From: Marchantia polymorpha subsp. ruderalis | Lineage: Eukaryota; Streptophyta; Marchantiopsida; Marchantiales; Marchantiaceae | Reading direction: 5' to 3' | Length of the DNA: 64,000 nt | Assembly: GCA_037833965.1 (NCBI GenBank) | Contig: AP031352.1 | Location: 29,762,501 to 29,826,500 of the forward strand | Shown: positions 1 to 9,433 of the stretch, one piece after another | How positions within the stretch are numbered: the stretch's first letter is position 1 | How the letters are laid out: each line of letters begins with the position of its first letter | The notes under the pieces: model-generated | Told to the model about the DNA's origin: nothing | Seen by the model: only the letters and a program-made list of their open reading frames with translations | Database searches by the model: none | Made by a program: the position numbers and the translations under genes

Positions 1-702
1 CCCTATGCGCAGAAGGCGCCGATGTCTCCAGAAGAAGACAGGCGAACTGACAGTCGGCCGACTGCGAGTCGGGCGACTGAAAAACGGCCAACTGAGAAGC
101 GCGTTGAACCAGACAGCAGGCCGGAAGCAGAAGGGAGTTTGGCTGAAGAGCCAACAACTCTCAGAGGGTCGTCTTCGGCAGAAGGCGCTTCTGAGAAAAC
201 GCCTCCAGCAAGCCGGCCAAGTAGAGTAAAGACGCGCAGGGTGGATCCGACTGCCAGTCGGACAACTGCGAGTCGGCCGACTGCGAGTCGGTCAACTGAG
301 AGTCGGCAAGAGTCGCCGACTGCGGATCGGACCAGGCCGGCGACCATTGTGCGGGCGCCTTCGGCAGACACACCTCCGGCGAAGACATCTTCCGCGCAGA
401 TCGCGCCGGAAGAGCAGGCAGTAGAAGCGGACGGTGCAAGGGTGACAAAAGTAACTGCGGAGCCGACCCCTTCGAGAACCGAAGATCGAGCCGGAACAGG
501 GGCTCAGGCAGTGGGATCCCCCACTGCCTTGGATATTTTAGCAGGGAGTGGAGCGGAAGTCGCGGCGGAAGCTGCCGCGCGCCACAGTTCCAGAGAGTCG
601 CCAAGAGATTCTGTGGCGACTCAAATCCTCGAAACAGAGGATGAGACGAGTTTGGAAGAGCAGGAAGCGGACTCTGTGCAGAAGAGGTGGAGATGCAACT
701 AG
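1..702 (+). CDS. 5'-partial GC-rich low-complexity ORF, probably retrotransposon-derived
   Basis: The frame is open from the window edge; the first ATG inside the window is at 22 and the stop is at 700-702 (about 226 residues from that ATG). The product is extremely rich in Arg, Ser, Thr, Glu, Pro and Ala and contains a degenerate repeat of the type TASRxTASRPTASRSTESR near residues 80-95, encoded by tandem copies of a GCGAGTCGGNCGACT-like unit (about 60-80 and 255-310). No catalytic motif, signal peptide or membrane segment is visible. It overlaps the next ORF by 16 nt in the -1 frame, so the two probably once formed one reading frame or are joined by frameshifting. LTR-like, TATA-containing DNA follows. 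I do not recognise the family; a mobile-element origin is an inference from repetitiveness, composition and context. Confidence 0.4.
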   Translation, partial: PYAQKAPMSPEEDRRTDSRPTASRATEKRPTEKRVEPDSRPEAEGSLAEEPTTLRGSSSAEGASEKTPPASRPSRVKTRRVDPTASRTTASRPTASRSTESRQESPTADRTRPATIVRAPSADTPPAKTSSAQIAPEEQAVEADGARVTKVTAEPTPSRTEDRAGTGAQAVGSPTALDILAGSGAEVAAEAAARHSSRESPRDSVATQILETEDETSLEEQEADSVQKRWRCN

Positions 703-1088
703 CAGAGGTGGAAGGCAGCAGCCGGACGCGAGAAGAGTTGGTGACGCGGGTGACTCACTGTCTAAGAGGATACGCCCACTGGGAAGTGGCGGCACAAGAG
801 AAGATCACGCTAAGGGAGTTTGAGCTTCGGGCGGCGGCATTGACGGAGAGTGACAGTCGGAGTCGGCGGCGAGTAGCGAGGAAATTAGAAGCTTTCTTGT
901 CGGGTGCGCGCGACACTATGGCGCACTTGGAGTCGGAAGTGACTGCAGTCCTTCGGCGGCTGGGGTTGCGCAGCCGGTCGGAAGATTGGCAGGGTAGAGA
1001 GAAAGTGCGAGGCAGTCCGGCGCGCAGGAGGCGCAGTACCGGATCTGCAGAGTGCAGTAGTGTAGTTTGGTTTCGTGCAAGATTTTAG
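687..1088 (+). CDS. Small helical ORF continuing the GC-rich ORF in the -1 frame
   Basis: This 133-residue ORF starts at an ATG 14 nt before the stop of the preceding ORF and lies in its -1 frame. The frame is open upstream only back to a TGA near 642, so the switch would have to fall between about 645 and 700. The first 90 residues look like genuine helical protein (EELVTRVTHCLRGYAHW, ITLREFELRAAAL, an Arg-rich SRSRRRVARKLEAF segment). The last 40 residues are basic and low complexity. It may be the C-terminal part of a retroelement polyprotein separated from the first ORF by one indel or by programmed frameshifting. I cannot assign a family. Confidence 0.35.
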   Translation: MEMQLAEVEGSSRTREELVTRVTHCLRGYAHWEVAAQEKITLREFELRAAALTESDSRSRRRVARKLEAFLSGARDTMAHLESEVTAVLRRLGLRSRSEDWQGREKVRGSPARRRRSTGSAECSSVVWFRARF

Positions 1089-2569
1089 AGTAGCAGGTAG
1101 CGCAGCGTAGTGTTAGTTAGGACCTTAGAGGGTATAAAGTAGTTCAAGGCGTTTTGCCTTGGGACTCTTCCAGTTTCGGAAGTGCAGATCAGGAACTCAC
1201 TTTCTCGGCGTGTTTGTGCATTTGGTCCTGGCACCACGTAGAGGAGCTGCAGCATAGTGAAGTTACCGCATGTTGTAGCTGAAGGCCTTCGGCTGAATGT
1301 TCAGAGCTAGTACACCGGTTAGAGACTCGAGTAGTGCGGATCTGCACCTGCGGGTGATTTTTGATGCTCAGAGCCGGTTGCGAGTTAGATACTTGAACAG
1401 TTCCCCCTTACTCCTTCGAGTGACATATCCTGATTGTACTCATACGGGAAGTTTCCCCTGAATGCCAAAGTGAAGTTTTGTTACTTCGTGTAAACCTTGG
1501 TTATCAATTCAGGTTATGTGTGTGTGTTACTGGATTGTGTCTCAGTTGAGTTCTCAGTCAGACCTGTACTCTCTGCGCTTAGTGTGAGTCGAGGGTGACG
1601 TCCACCGCGTATGAGGGACTTCGTTCCGAAGTGGGAAGTCCAATCCGGGTTCCCTACGCTAGCAGAAACTGGCGGAAGGGCTGTAAAAGCCGGAGTGGAG
1701 GTCACTACCTGCAGAGCCTCTGAGTGAACTTTTGAGATACTTTCCCCCTGAAATCCTAAGCGGAGGTCCTGACCGACCTCCGAGCTGTGCTTTTCCAGTT
1801 TCAGGTGTGTGTGTGTGTGTGTGTGTTGAGTGACTTACGCTGCACTGTGCATCCTCCGAGCATCCTCCGAGTCGAGCATCCTCCGAGTGACCTCCGAGTC
1901 GAGCATCCTCCGAGTGGCCTCCGAGTCGAGCACTGCAGTATTTCTGGGAGTGACAGTCGCCTGAGAATTCAAACTCTCCAAAAGTCTGTTAAACGTGACA
2001 CTTTGTACTCTGTGTGTTGCCTCTGTCCCTGTGGGTTCGATCTTTTTACCACCATACTGCAGTTTTAGCCTTTGGTGGGTTATTACACAACACGCAGGTC
2101 CCATGATCCGCACAAGTCCCAGTCCCATGAGTGAGTCCGATGGTTTTCGAAGATTCGCAACCACCAAGTTTCTCAAAGATTCAGCACAATTCGAGCCAAT
2201 TTCGGGATTGAAAAACACAGCGACTTCACTCTGACATTCTGGGATACTGTTTGGATTTCAACTCATTGATATGAGTGAAAGATTTTGGCAGTCCTACGAG
2301 TACATTGAAGCTGTGATTATGAGCTGCGAGCTCTTGGGACTTTATACACCAGTTTGGTGGAAGTGAAGGAAGCGGTGGTGAAGAATTCATCGCACCTGCA
2401 GTAGCTTTTACCGGATCCTATTCCATAAATCAAGCTTGAAGAGAAGGGCTTTTCCAGACAGGAACACCCATTGCCAAGTAAGCGTTTGGCCAAATGATGT
2501 CACGCAATTCCAGTCCCGCCTTCATGTACGACTCGAAGACCATACGAGGCAATCCGAAATGCACTAGAG
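1089..2569 (+). other. Non-coding, LTR-like region
   Basis: No convincing gene is present. A TATA-like box (GGTATAAAGT) lies at 1131-1140, just downstream of the retroelement-like ORFs, as expected for a 3' LTR promoter. A (GT)n tract lies at about 1807-1829 and a tandem array at 1850-1930. A TG start at about 1111 and a CA end at about 2090 would give a 0.98-kb LTR, but the second copy is not in the window, so the boundaries are guesses. On the minus strand 2430-2624 reads as a 64-residue ORF with coding-like character that crosses the repeat edge at 2570. Confidence 0.3.
1850..1930 (+). repeat. Short tandem array of a CATCCTCCGAGTCGAG-like unit
   Basis: Four to five imperfect units built from CATCCTCCGAG and GACCTCCGAGTCGAG alternate over about 80 bp, directly after a (GT)n microsatellite. 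The array sits inside the proposed LTR downstream of its TATA-like box. Its function is unknown. Confidence 0.75.
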
Positions 2570-2681
2570 TGTCGTGCGACTCAGTATCGCCATACATCAT
2601 ACATCGCTGACATGCTCTACTCACAACTCACACATACATATACAAGGAACGAGAGTGTCCACACACAAAGGTATCACAACT
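2570..2681 (-). repeat. Second copy of the putative LTR start (repeat B1)
   Basis: This segment is nearly identical to 2974-3085 (one visible change in the CATACATA/CATACACA region). On the minus strand it begins AGTTGTGATACCTTTGTG, the same LTR-start sequence that follows the polypurine tract at 3086-3096. The two copies flank the 292-bp repeat A, giving the order B-A-B. This could be a tandem or partially duplicated LTR, or an insertion within the LTR. Confidence 0.8.
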
Positions 2682-2972
2682 AAAAATGTCGAAACACAAA
2701 TACACGAAGAGTCGAGCCAAACTCACTACTCGTAGGTAGACTAAAAGTCGAAGCTAAGGGGAAAAAACCCCGACGCGTAAGGCTCAACTCGAAGAACTGA
2801 CAGTTCTTCGAGCTAGCCTTGACTATAACCCGCGGTCGACGACCCCAACGTGCATGGCGTCCCAACGTGCAGGGCGTTCCAACGTGTACTGCGTCCCAAC
2901 GTGTATCTACCCTCAAACTCAAATATAACGTGCCTGAACTCAAATCCACACTAACGTCTCGAGCCATGACAG
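2681..2972 (-). repeat. Repeat A, left copy (LTR-like), with 17-bp tandem units
   Basis: This segment is a direct repeat, about 90 percent identical by eye, of 13106-13379. On the minus strand it starts TGTCATGGCTCGAGACG and ends in GTTTCGACATTTTTA. It contains four 17-bp units of the form CCCAACGTGCATGGCGT (about 2842-2911), each with an ACGTG core; the right copy has three. With B2 (2974-3085) it may make up a 403-bp LTR. Confidence 0.75.
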
Positions 2973-2973
2973 C

Positions 2974-3085
2974 TGTCGTGCGACTCAGTATCGCCATACA
3001 TCATACATCGCTGACATGCTCTACTCACAACTCACACATACATACACAAGGAACGAGAGTGTCCACACACAAAGGTATCACAACT
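2974..3085 (-). repeat. Putative 3' LTR start of the gypsy element (repeat B2)
   Basis: On the minus strand this sequence begins TTGTGATACCTTTGTG directly after the purine run at 3086-3096, the configuration expected for a polypurine tract followed by the 3' LTR. It duplicates 2570-2681. No copy was found to the right of gag, so the assignment as an LTR end is an inference. Confidence 0.6.
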
Positions 3086-3243
3086 CGCCCCCCTAGCTGG
3101 CGGTCAGGTCCCTCTGACTCCCAGGTAGCCCTATCTACAACTACATGCTATGCACCTTCGTGGGTGCGCAAACCAGTAGGCCGGGTGCTATGTCGCCCCA
3201 TCGTTAGTCGCCTATCTGCAATTCATAACATGTGAAGATCAAG

Positions 3244-3750
3244 TCATCTACCCTCTGAAGTACATCGAGGACAAATCCACCGTCCAGTAGGAACAACATC
3301 GATAGGTGGAGTCAAGCACAACATGTGCCATCCCCTAGAACACCTATCACACACCAACATATGGGCCGCCTGATCAATTGACCCACATAACATGCACCTC
3401 AAGCCGGCACGTACAATCGCCAAGCTTGGGTCCATAGTACCATCCACGTTTGGGAGGTGGCATGGCGCACAGTTGCGCACATGATCCCTATAAACGACAC
3501 CGTCACGACCCTCCAACATGAGAACTCCAGAAGGTAACACCTCTCGCACTCGCAAAATAGTGCGTCCTGCTGTCACATCCAACGTAGTCTGCAGTCTGCT
3601 GTAAGTAGACGTAGTCTCCCACACGGAACCTACGAATCGATGGTCAATAACCTCCTCCCCGGATGGTTGCATACCGCAACGTATCCCGGTGCTGAGCAAT
3701 CGCAAGGTTCTCAAACGCTGCAGGCATAACTCTTTGAAAGAGCACTGCAC
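3244..3750 (-). pseudogene. C-terminal part of the retroelement polyprotein: post-integrase linker plus PHD finger
   Basis: This frame continues the polyprotein beyond the integrase core after a frameshift near 3750; only part of its first residues is in the authentic frame. After a linker resembling the usual integrase C-terminal SH3-like region (about residues 60-105), residues 119-163 form a complete C4HC3 PHD zinc finger. Its ligands are CMLC, CDRC, HMLC and CPRC, with the conserved Trp before the last Cys pair (WICPRC); the PHD codons are 3396-3262. PHD fingers commonly read unmodified or methylated histone H3 tails. In many plant Ty3/gypsy elements a chromodomain occupies this position, so the PHD may direct integration to certain chromatin. 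The frame ends in TGA at 3244-3246. The PHD call is firm from the ligand spacing; the targeting role is inferred. Confidence 0.85.
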
Positions 3751-4755
3751 GTTGAGAACACACTATCACCCACATATCTGGATCATCAAGGTTCACCACC
3801 TCGCTAGACTCACGACGAATCGCTGCCGGCAAGTCTGGATCTCGGCCGTACAATAGAAAATATGGTGAAAACGAAGCCAAGGATGTTTGACGACTGAATC
3901 GATATCCCATGGCCAACCATGGTAACTGAATATCCCAGTCCCCAAGATGCCCCTTCTGTAGGCCATACTTGTGCAACGCTCTCTTCACCGTCTGTACCAT
4001 CCGCTCAGCCAAACCATCCGCCTCTGGATGATCTCGGGAAGTAGTCCGGTGATCAATCAGCGTCTTGTCACACAAGACTTGAAACTCACCCTGAAACTCT
4101 GTCCCCTGATCGGTCAACACCTCAGCTGGTGCACCAAAGTGACTAAGCACCCTGTCAAGGAAAGCATATGCTACTCCCTCACTCGCCTTGTCAGGTAATG
4201 CCACCAACTCAATCCACTTGGAGAAATGCTCCACCATCACCAACACATACCGATGATGTCGTGCATTCAAAGGTAGTGGTCCAGAAAGTCCAAACTCCAA
4301 CGGTAACCCAATCCCATGATAGGTAAAGGATGTAACTCTGGTGTCGGGGCATTGAACGATGCCCTCACTCAATCACAAACCATGCAACGTGATACCAACT
4401 GCTGTACCTACGTATGCATACCACGCCACCAATACTGACCTAGGAGTAAGCTATACGTACGCTTTACTCCAAAATGTCCCAACTCCTCATGAGCATGCCT
4501 CACAATGCGTGCTCTCTGAGTTGGATGCGGTACTACTCGTACCCTACCGTTCTCCCACACTCGGAGAACATGTGCTCCCTCCAATCGGTATCTCTTCGCC
4601 CGCTGGAGAACACGATCTCGCTCCTTGGCATCCACTGTGCCTGGCACCATACTGGTCCGTAAGAACTCCAACACCAACACATTATCGTGAACATCACGCT
4701 GGTCCACACCACCATCCTCAACCTCAGGATCCGAAGACTTACTATCTACTCTCTA
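3751..4755 (-). pseudogene. Integrase (HHCC zinc finger and DD35E core), degenerate
   Basis: The zinc-binding domain shows HAHEELGH with a following YWWRGM (codons about 4497-4411) and then CMVC (Cys codons 4386-4384 and 4377-4375). It is interrupted by TAG at 4408-4410 and TGA at 4369-4371. The first catalytic Asp lies in WSLDF in one frame; a frameshift near 4285 moves the rest of the core into another frame. There the second Asp is in LTDQGTEF (codon 4111-4109) and the Glu in DGLAERM (4006-4004), separated by exactly 34 residues, the DD35E spacing. The YGRDP motif typical of gypsy integrases follows. The enzyme would insert element cDNA into the host genome, but this copy cannot be translated as one protein. 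Confidence 0.9.
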
Positions 4756-6375
4756 ACTAGAGTAAGATGTCAAGTGATCCTCACTGCTAGAGGCTCCACA
4801 AAACCAACACATGAAGGCAGATGCATGCCAACCGGGCACCATCTCCTCATCAATCTCACCATGCCACCTAGCTCCAGTGTCATCCTCCTGGCTAGTGCAT
4901 GGGTTCCGACTCAAACCGTCGGCATCCAGGTTCGCAACTCCAGGCCTATGCACCACATGAAAGTCGTACTCCTGTAAGATGATAGCCCACCGTGCAAGCT
5001 TCCCTATGAGCTTGTCAGACTCCATCAACCACTTGAGCGATTGATGATCGGTAACAAGGGTAAACTGCGAACCAAACAAGTAATACCTGAAGTGTGCCAC
5101 AGCCCACACCGCTGCCAAACACTCTCCCTCGTACGAACTATACCGCGACTCTGCTGCATTGTTCGAACGACTAGCGTACGCAATCACAAACTCCTTGCTC
5201 TCATCATCACACTGCGTCAACACCGCTCCAAGTCCCAACATACTCCAATTAGTGTGCAACTGGTATGGTCGACCTCTGATAGGTCTCCTCAAGATGGGAG
5301 CGGCCACCAACCTGGCCTTGAGCTCAACAAAAGCTCTCTCCTGCTCATCTCCCCATTGCCACTCCTGATCCGACTTCAACAACTGGTTCAAAGGCTTCGC
5401 TATAGCACTGAATCCCTTCACATATCTCCGGTAATAGTTCGCCAAATCCATGAACGCACGAACTCTACTCACATCCGCTGGACGAGGAATGCGTGCAATA
5501 GCCTCCACCTTTGCTTGCTGAACTCCCAAACCACCTGGGTAGATCACATGACCCAAGTACTCCACCTTCTCCTGGAAGAACCTACACTTCCCAGGATGTA
5601 ACCGCAGACCATGAGCCCTCAACCGCTCAAGCACAATCTGCAAATGTATCTGGTGTTGCTCCACCGTGTCGCTAAACACCAAGATATCATCGATGTAACA
5701 TCTGACGAAATCTAGCCCCGCTAGAATCCTGTTCATCACTCTCTAGAACTCGGCAGGTGCATTCTTCAACCCAAAGGGTAAGAATCGCCACTGATACAAA
5801 CAATCCTTGCCGTGCGAGTTGACACCCTAAAACGCTGTCTTGGCCTTGTCCTCCTCCCGAATCGGCAACTGATGGTATCCCGCCCGAAGATCCAAAGTAC
5901 TAAAAATCCTCGCATGTCCACCACATCGAAGATCTCCTCAGGTGTAGGCATGGCATACTTATCGGCCTTCGTCTGCCGATTGATAGGACGGTAATCTCCA
6001 CACATTCGCCTATCCGTGTAGTTGCCATGTACATCCTTCTTCGCTGGCATAACAGTGGCTGAAGCATACTCACCATGCGACAACTCCACTAACCCAGCCT
6101 CCAATAACTCCAACGTCCGACTCTGAATCAAGTCCCTTTCCATCACTATATCGATAGGGACGACGGAAGATTGGCGTATCACTAGCCAACTCTATCCGTA
6201 TGCCGGGTCCAATCAAAGTACCCAACTCCTTCATACTGAAGGCAAAACAACTCCTATAGTCACGTAGGAATTGTATCAACCGTCGCCTCTCTCCTCCGGT
6301 GATCTGAGAACCAATCGATGGCTCCCACTCCTCCTCCATGGACCCACAAGAGGGAGGCGATACTGTCACTGGTTG
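4756..6375 (-). pseudogene. Reverse transcriptase and RNase H of the Ty3/gypsy element, degenerate
   Basis: The RT shows in order a GDYRPIN motif, an LDLRAGYHQ motif, FLPFGLKNAP, and the catalytic YIDDIL (codons about 5697-5680). The connection domain has the gypsy ANYYRRY motif (about 5440). The RNase H contains SYEGE and VTDHQSL and ends with the LDADGLSR motif. Its first catalytic position reads LHTNWS at about 5250, where Asp is expected, so the active site is damaged by what would be a GAC to AAC change. Frames change near 6190 and 5890, and TAG stops lie at 5827, 5743 and 4753. RT would copy element RNA to cDNA in the cytoplasmic particle. Identification of the family is secure from the motifs; activity is excluded. 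Confidence 0.93.
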
Positions 6376-7566
6376 CTATGACACCTCCTCCAAAGGAGGG
6401 TTCTCCGTACCCTCCTTCGTAGCAACCTCCCCGTGACCAACATCTCCAACTGCATGGGCGTATACTCTCGCAAGTCCTCTCGTCACGTCCCATGAACTCC
6501 AAGGATGACGAATATCTTGCAAGTAGCCCCCAGCCATTGCCACTACCGTCCCGGTAGGCAATGAGCTAATAAGTGGTGTAACAACCATCAAATCTGCGCG
6601 CAAACGGCGTTGCTCGGCCAAACCCAAGCTCACAATCCACGTCAAGCAGTTCATGTCCATAGCTTGACCCAAAACCTGACGACGTGATGCATCTGAAACT
6701 GAAGAAGCCGCGGTCACACCAGTAAGAAATCCCATCGCACGCTCTCTTTCATCAGCGTTGAGCTCCACCAACTGATGTAGGGTACTGTCCCACAGTAGTA
6801 CAGGTCTCCCATCACGATATGCATGTGATGCCGGATAACTGACCAACGTAGGCAAAGCCATCCGAGGCTGACCTACGTGGTTCACCGATGCCATGGGTGA
6901 GCTATCCGCCACTCTCACCACCTGAGAGGTTCGAGAGACATCTAAGATCCTGTCAACGGTGAGGGTATGATCACGATGCACAGAATCATACGCATGACGC
7001 AATATCTCTCGTGGTACAAGGTTGGTCCATCACAAACGTGCACGATGAGCACGTGAACCAACCCTCGCAGCATCCAACAACACTGCTGATCCAATACATG
7101 CCCTGACCTCATGGACACTCGCCATCAACTGGGCCCGAGTGTCACCCAACAATGGTACGTTCTCTAGAATGTATGCGGGAGAACGTGTCTACTACTCTTG
7201 GAGATGACGTAACACTCGTAGCAACTCCCAAAACATCCAAGATCTCGGGTCATGTAACCTTGCTCCATGCCCAGCGCGTGTGTGCCCCTGACATGGCCAT
7301 CCCGCAATCACCAAATCGATATGTCCAACTCGATCGAGGTCTGGCGCCCCCAGCAATGAAATGTCTGAAGGCAACGCCTTCCGGTATCCTTGAACAGCTG
7401 ATCGCGACAACAACAAAGGAAAACGCTGCATCAACTGTGTAACATGTCGTGAAGAAACCCGACGTGCAGTCTCGTCCTTCTCCACGTACAAGAATACCTG
7501 ACTGCAACATTGCAGCCAAACCCGTGCTGATCCCTCCAAAATGATCCAGCAAACAAACACCCTCTG
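6376..7566 (-). pseudogene. Cytosine-C5 DNA methyltransferase domain inside the retrotransposon, degenerate
   Basis: The conserved C5-MTase motifs occur in the standard (non-permuted) order. Motif I is LLDHFGGISTG (about 7551-7519) and motif II VEKDE (about 7490). Motif IV is GWPCQGHTR with the catalytic Cys codon at 7293-7291. Motif VI is the canonical ENV (7164-7156), followed by RAHRARL-stop-WTNL (7050-7018), which resembles the AHRxRYxW segment of DNMT3/DRM enzymes. Late motifs are ERERAMGF and LGQAMDMN with TWI (about 6770-6635), corresponding to IX-X. The domain would transfer methyl from S-adenosylmethionine to cytosine. It is broken by a frameshift near 7492, TAG TAG at 7194-7189, TGA at 7032-7030 and a later TAG at 6376. 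It lies between protease and RT in the pol reading direction, so it was part of the polyprotein. The non-permuted motif order argues against plant DRM and for a DNMT3-like or DNMT1-like origin; the exact source is unresolved. Confidence 0.88.
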
Positions 7567-8695
7567 GGGAATACTCCCATACGATAGATGTAGTAACTAA
7601 TGGTGATAGGGTGCTAAGACCACATACTAGCCGACCACCTGAGACTCGCTCTGCCTCTGCTGGTAAAGAGGCCTCACCCCAAGCCTTCTTCACCAACCTA
7701 TCAACCTCCTGCTGTAATGCGTGGCAAGAACCCCAAAGTGGAACATCCAAAGATGATGACACTGCCGCTGCGAGACTCACCATCTCCTCCACCTCCTCAT
7801 AGACTGGAGTATCCTCGGCTGACCTGTTCCCCTCCAACAAGTCATCAGGCCAAGTGAGCACTCCACTGAAACCCGCAATAGAGGCTAAAACTGCAGGAGA
7901 AGATCCAAGAGGTCGATCTCGAGAAATGAACCTCACAGGCAACTCACTCATACGTCCATCACCGGACTCCCAACCAGGGCGATAAGCTGCCGACTCCGTC
8001 CAATAATCCATCCGAAATCCCATCGGATATAACACCGCTCCACCAACAAGCACATCATATGACTCAACTGATGTCACCACCGCTCGAACTCCAAACTGCG
8101 AGCTATCCTGAGCATGACCATGCTTCAACTGCACTGATATGCGCTCTCTGGTCATCCTGTACGACCTGTCGCTGGTGCCACCGAGTGATGTCTGAATCTG
8201 GAACGGACAAGGCTCCAACTCGGACCTCCGAACTCCCAAACTAATGCATGCAATCTTGCCCAACATCAAAGGCTGTGCACCAGAATCCAGCAACACTCTG
8301 GCTGGGACATACACCTGCCCTGTAGCACTCACCAAGCGAAATACACCGCTCCGGTTGTCCACCATACACACACCAAGGACAACCCTCTCCCTATCAATGG
8401 CTGGTCGGGCTGGCAAAGACTCCATCCGTGCCGTTGCCGCCTGCCATGTCGACTCATCGCTCGATAAAGTCGTAGAGGATAGCTCCTCACCAATAGTCTC
8501 GCCTATCTCGGCACTCGTAGCAGTGATACTCCCACGTTCACAGAACGTGGCTGCTGCACAAAAAACCCGAGCCAAGTCAATCCCAGAGTCCATCAGCTCC
8601 ATAGCTGAAAATAATGGAGATCTCATCACTGAGCTAGCCATCCGCGTCACTGCACTAGATGGTGTGTCCGTGTCCACCACACGTGACGTAGATGT
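7567..8695 (-). pseudogene. Retropepsin-like aspartic protease and linker of the gypsy polyprotein
   Basis: The frame shows the retropepsin active-site motif VLLDSGAQ (DSG codons 8287-8279) preceded by beta-strand sequence YVPARVLL, with a downstream SYDVLVGGAVLYPMG segment like the flap and second strand pair of Ty3 proteases. It would cleave the Gag-Pol polyprotein. It is in the same frame as Gag and is separated from it by TAG codons at 8774-8776 and 8696-8698. About 200 residues of unrecognised linker lead into the methyltransferase without a stop. Confidence 0.82.
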
Positions 8696-8776
8696 CTAAG
8701 TCCTCCCACTAAGGTCACTAGGTGGTACAGGTCTCATGGATGAAGTACTGCCCACCTCTGACAACAAAAACGACTA

Positions 8777-9433
8777 GGGAAGTCTGGCCTGATGCCCACC
8801 CTCACCCCTCTGAGGATCCAACTCCCCTGTCGCACCGCGTGGCTCTAGAGCTCGAGCTGCACCTCTAGTCACTGCAACCGATGCCTCCACCTGTGCTGCA
8901 CTCGCTAGATAAGGGAAATCCTCTTCCTCGTAAGAGGTGGAAGTGCTCGCCCCAGAACTCACCATAGCAGCAAGCCTCTGCTCCAACTGCTCAATACGAG
9001 CAGCCATCGCGCTCTCTGTGGACGAAGTAGCACTCGCTATAGGACGTCCAACTACACCGGCACCTCGACCACCTCTACCAGCACGGTCACCTCGGCCTCG
9101 AGAAGCATCACCACCACGACCTCTACCACCAGATGTCAACTCTGGATGAAGATCAAAACATCGATCTCGAGTATGACCTACTCGACCACAGTGGTCACAC
9201 ACCACCTGTGCTGACTGGGGTTTGGCCTGTGAACTCCGATCTCCGGCCTCCTGGGGACAATCTCTCCGCCGATGATCCCCTCCACATGTCCAACATGCTG
9301 GTCCCTGCTGCTGGCCAGCAAATGAGGGCACTAGTGCACGTGCCCCTATATCTCTAGCGGCTGTCTGGTGTCGTGTCTGCACTCCGCGACCCCCACCACT
9401 ACCACCATCAAAGGGTCTAGACTGTGCCGTGCT
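8777..9433 (-). pseudogene. Gag C-terminal nucleocapsid region with two zinc knuckles
   Basis: Directly after the TAG at 9434-9436 the same frame continues with a first knuckle, CWTCGGDHRRRDC (CX2CX3HX4C, 9295-9257). A second knuckle, CDHCGRVGHTRDRC (CX2CX4HX4C, 9199-9158), follows. Next come a Gly/Arg-rich stretch (SGGRGRGGDASRGRGDRAGR) and a short coiled-coil-like helix with EQLEQRLAAM. This is a typical RNA-binding nucleocapsid arrangement. The same-frame continuation shows that the TAG is a nonsense mutation (for example from CAG) or a readthrough stop, not the natural domain boundary. Confidence 0.85.
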
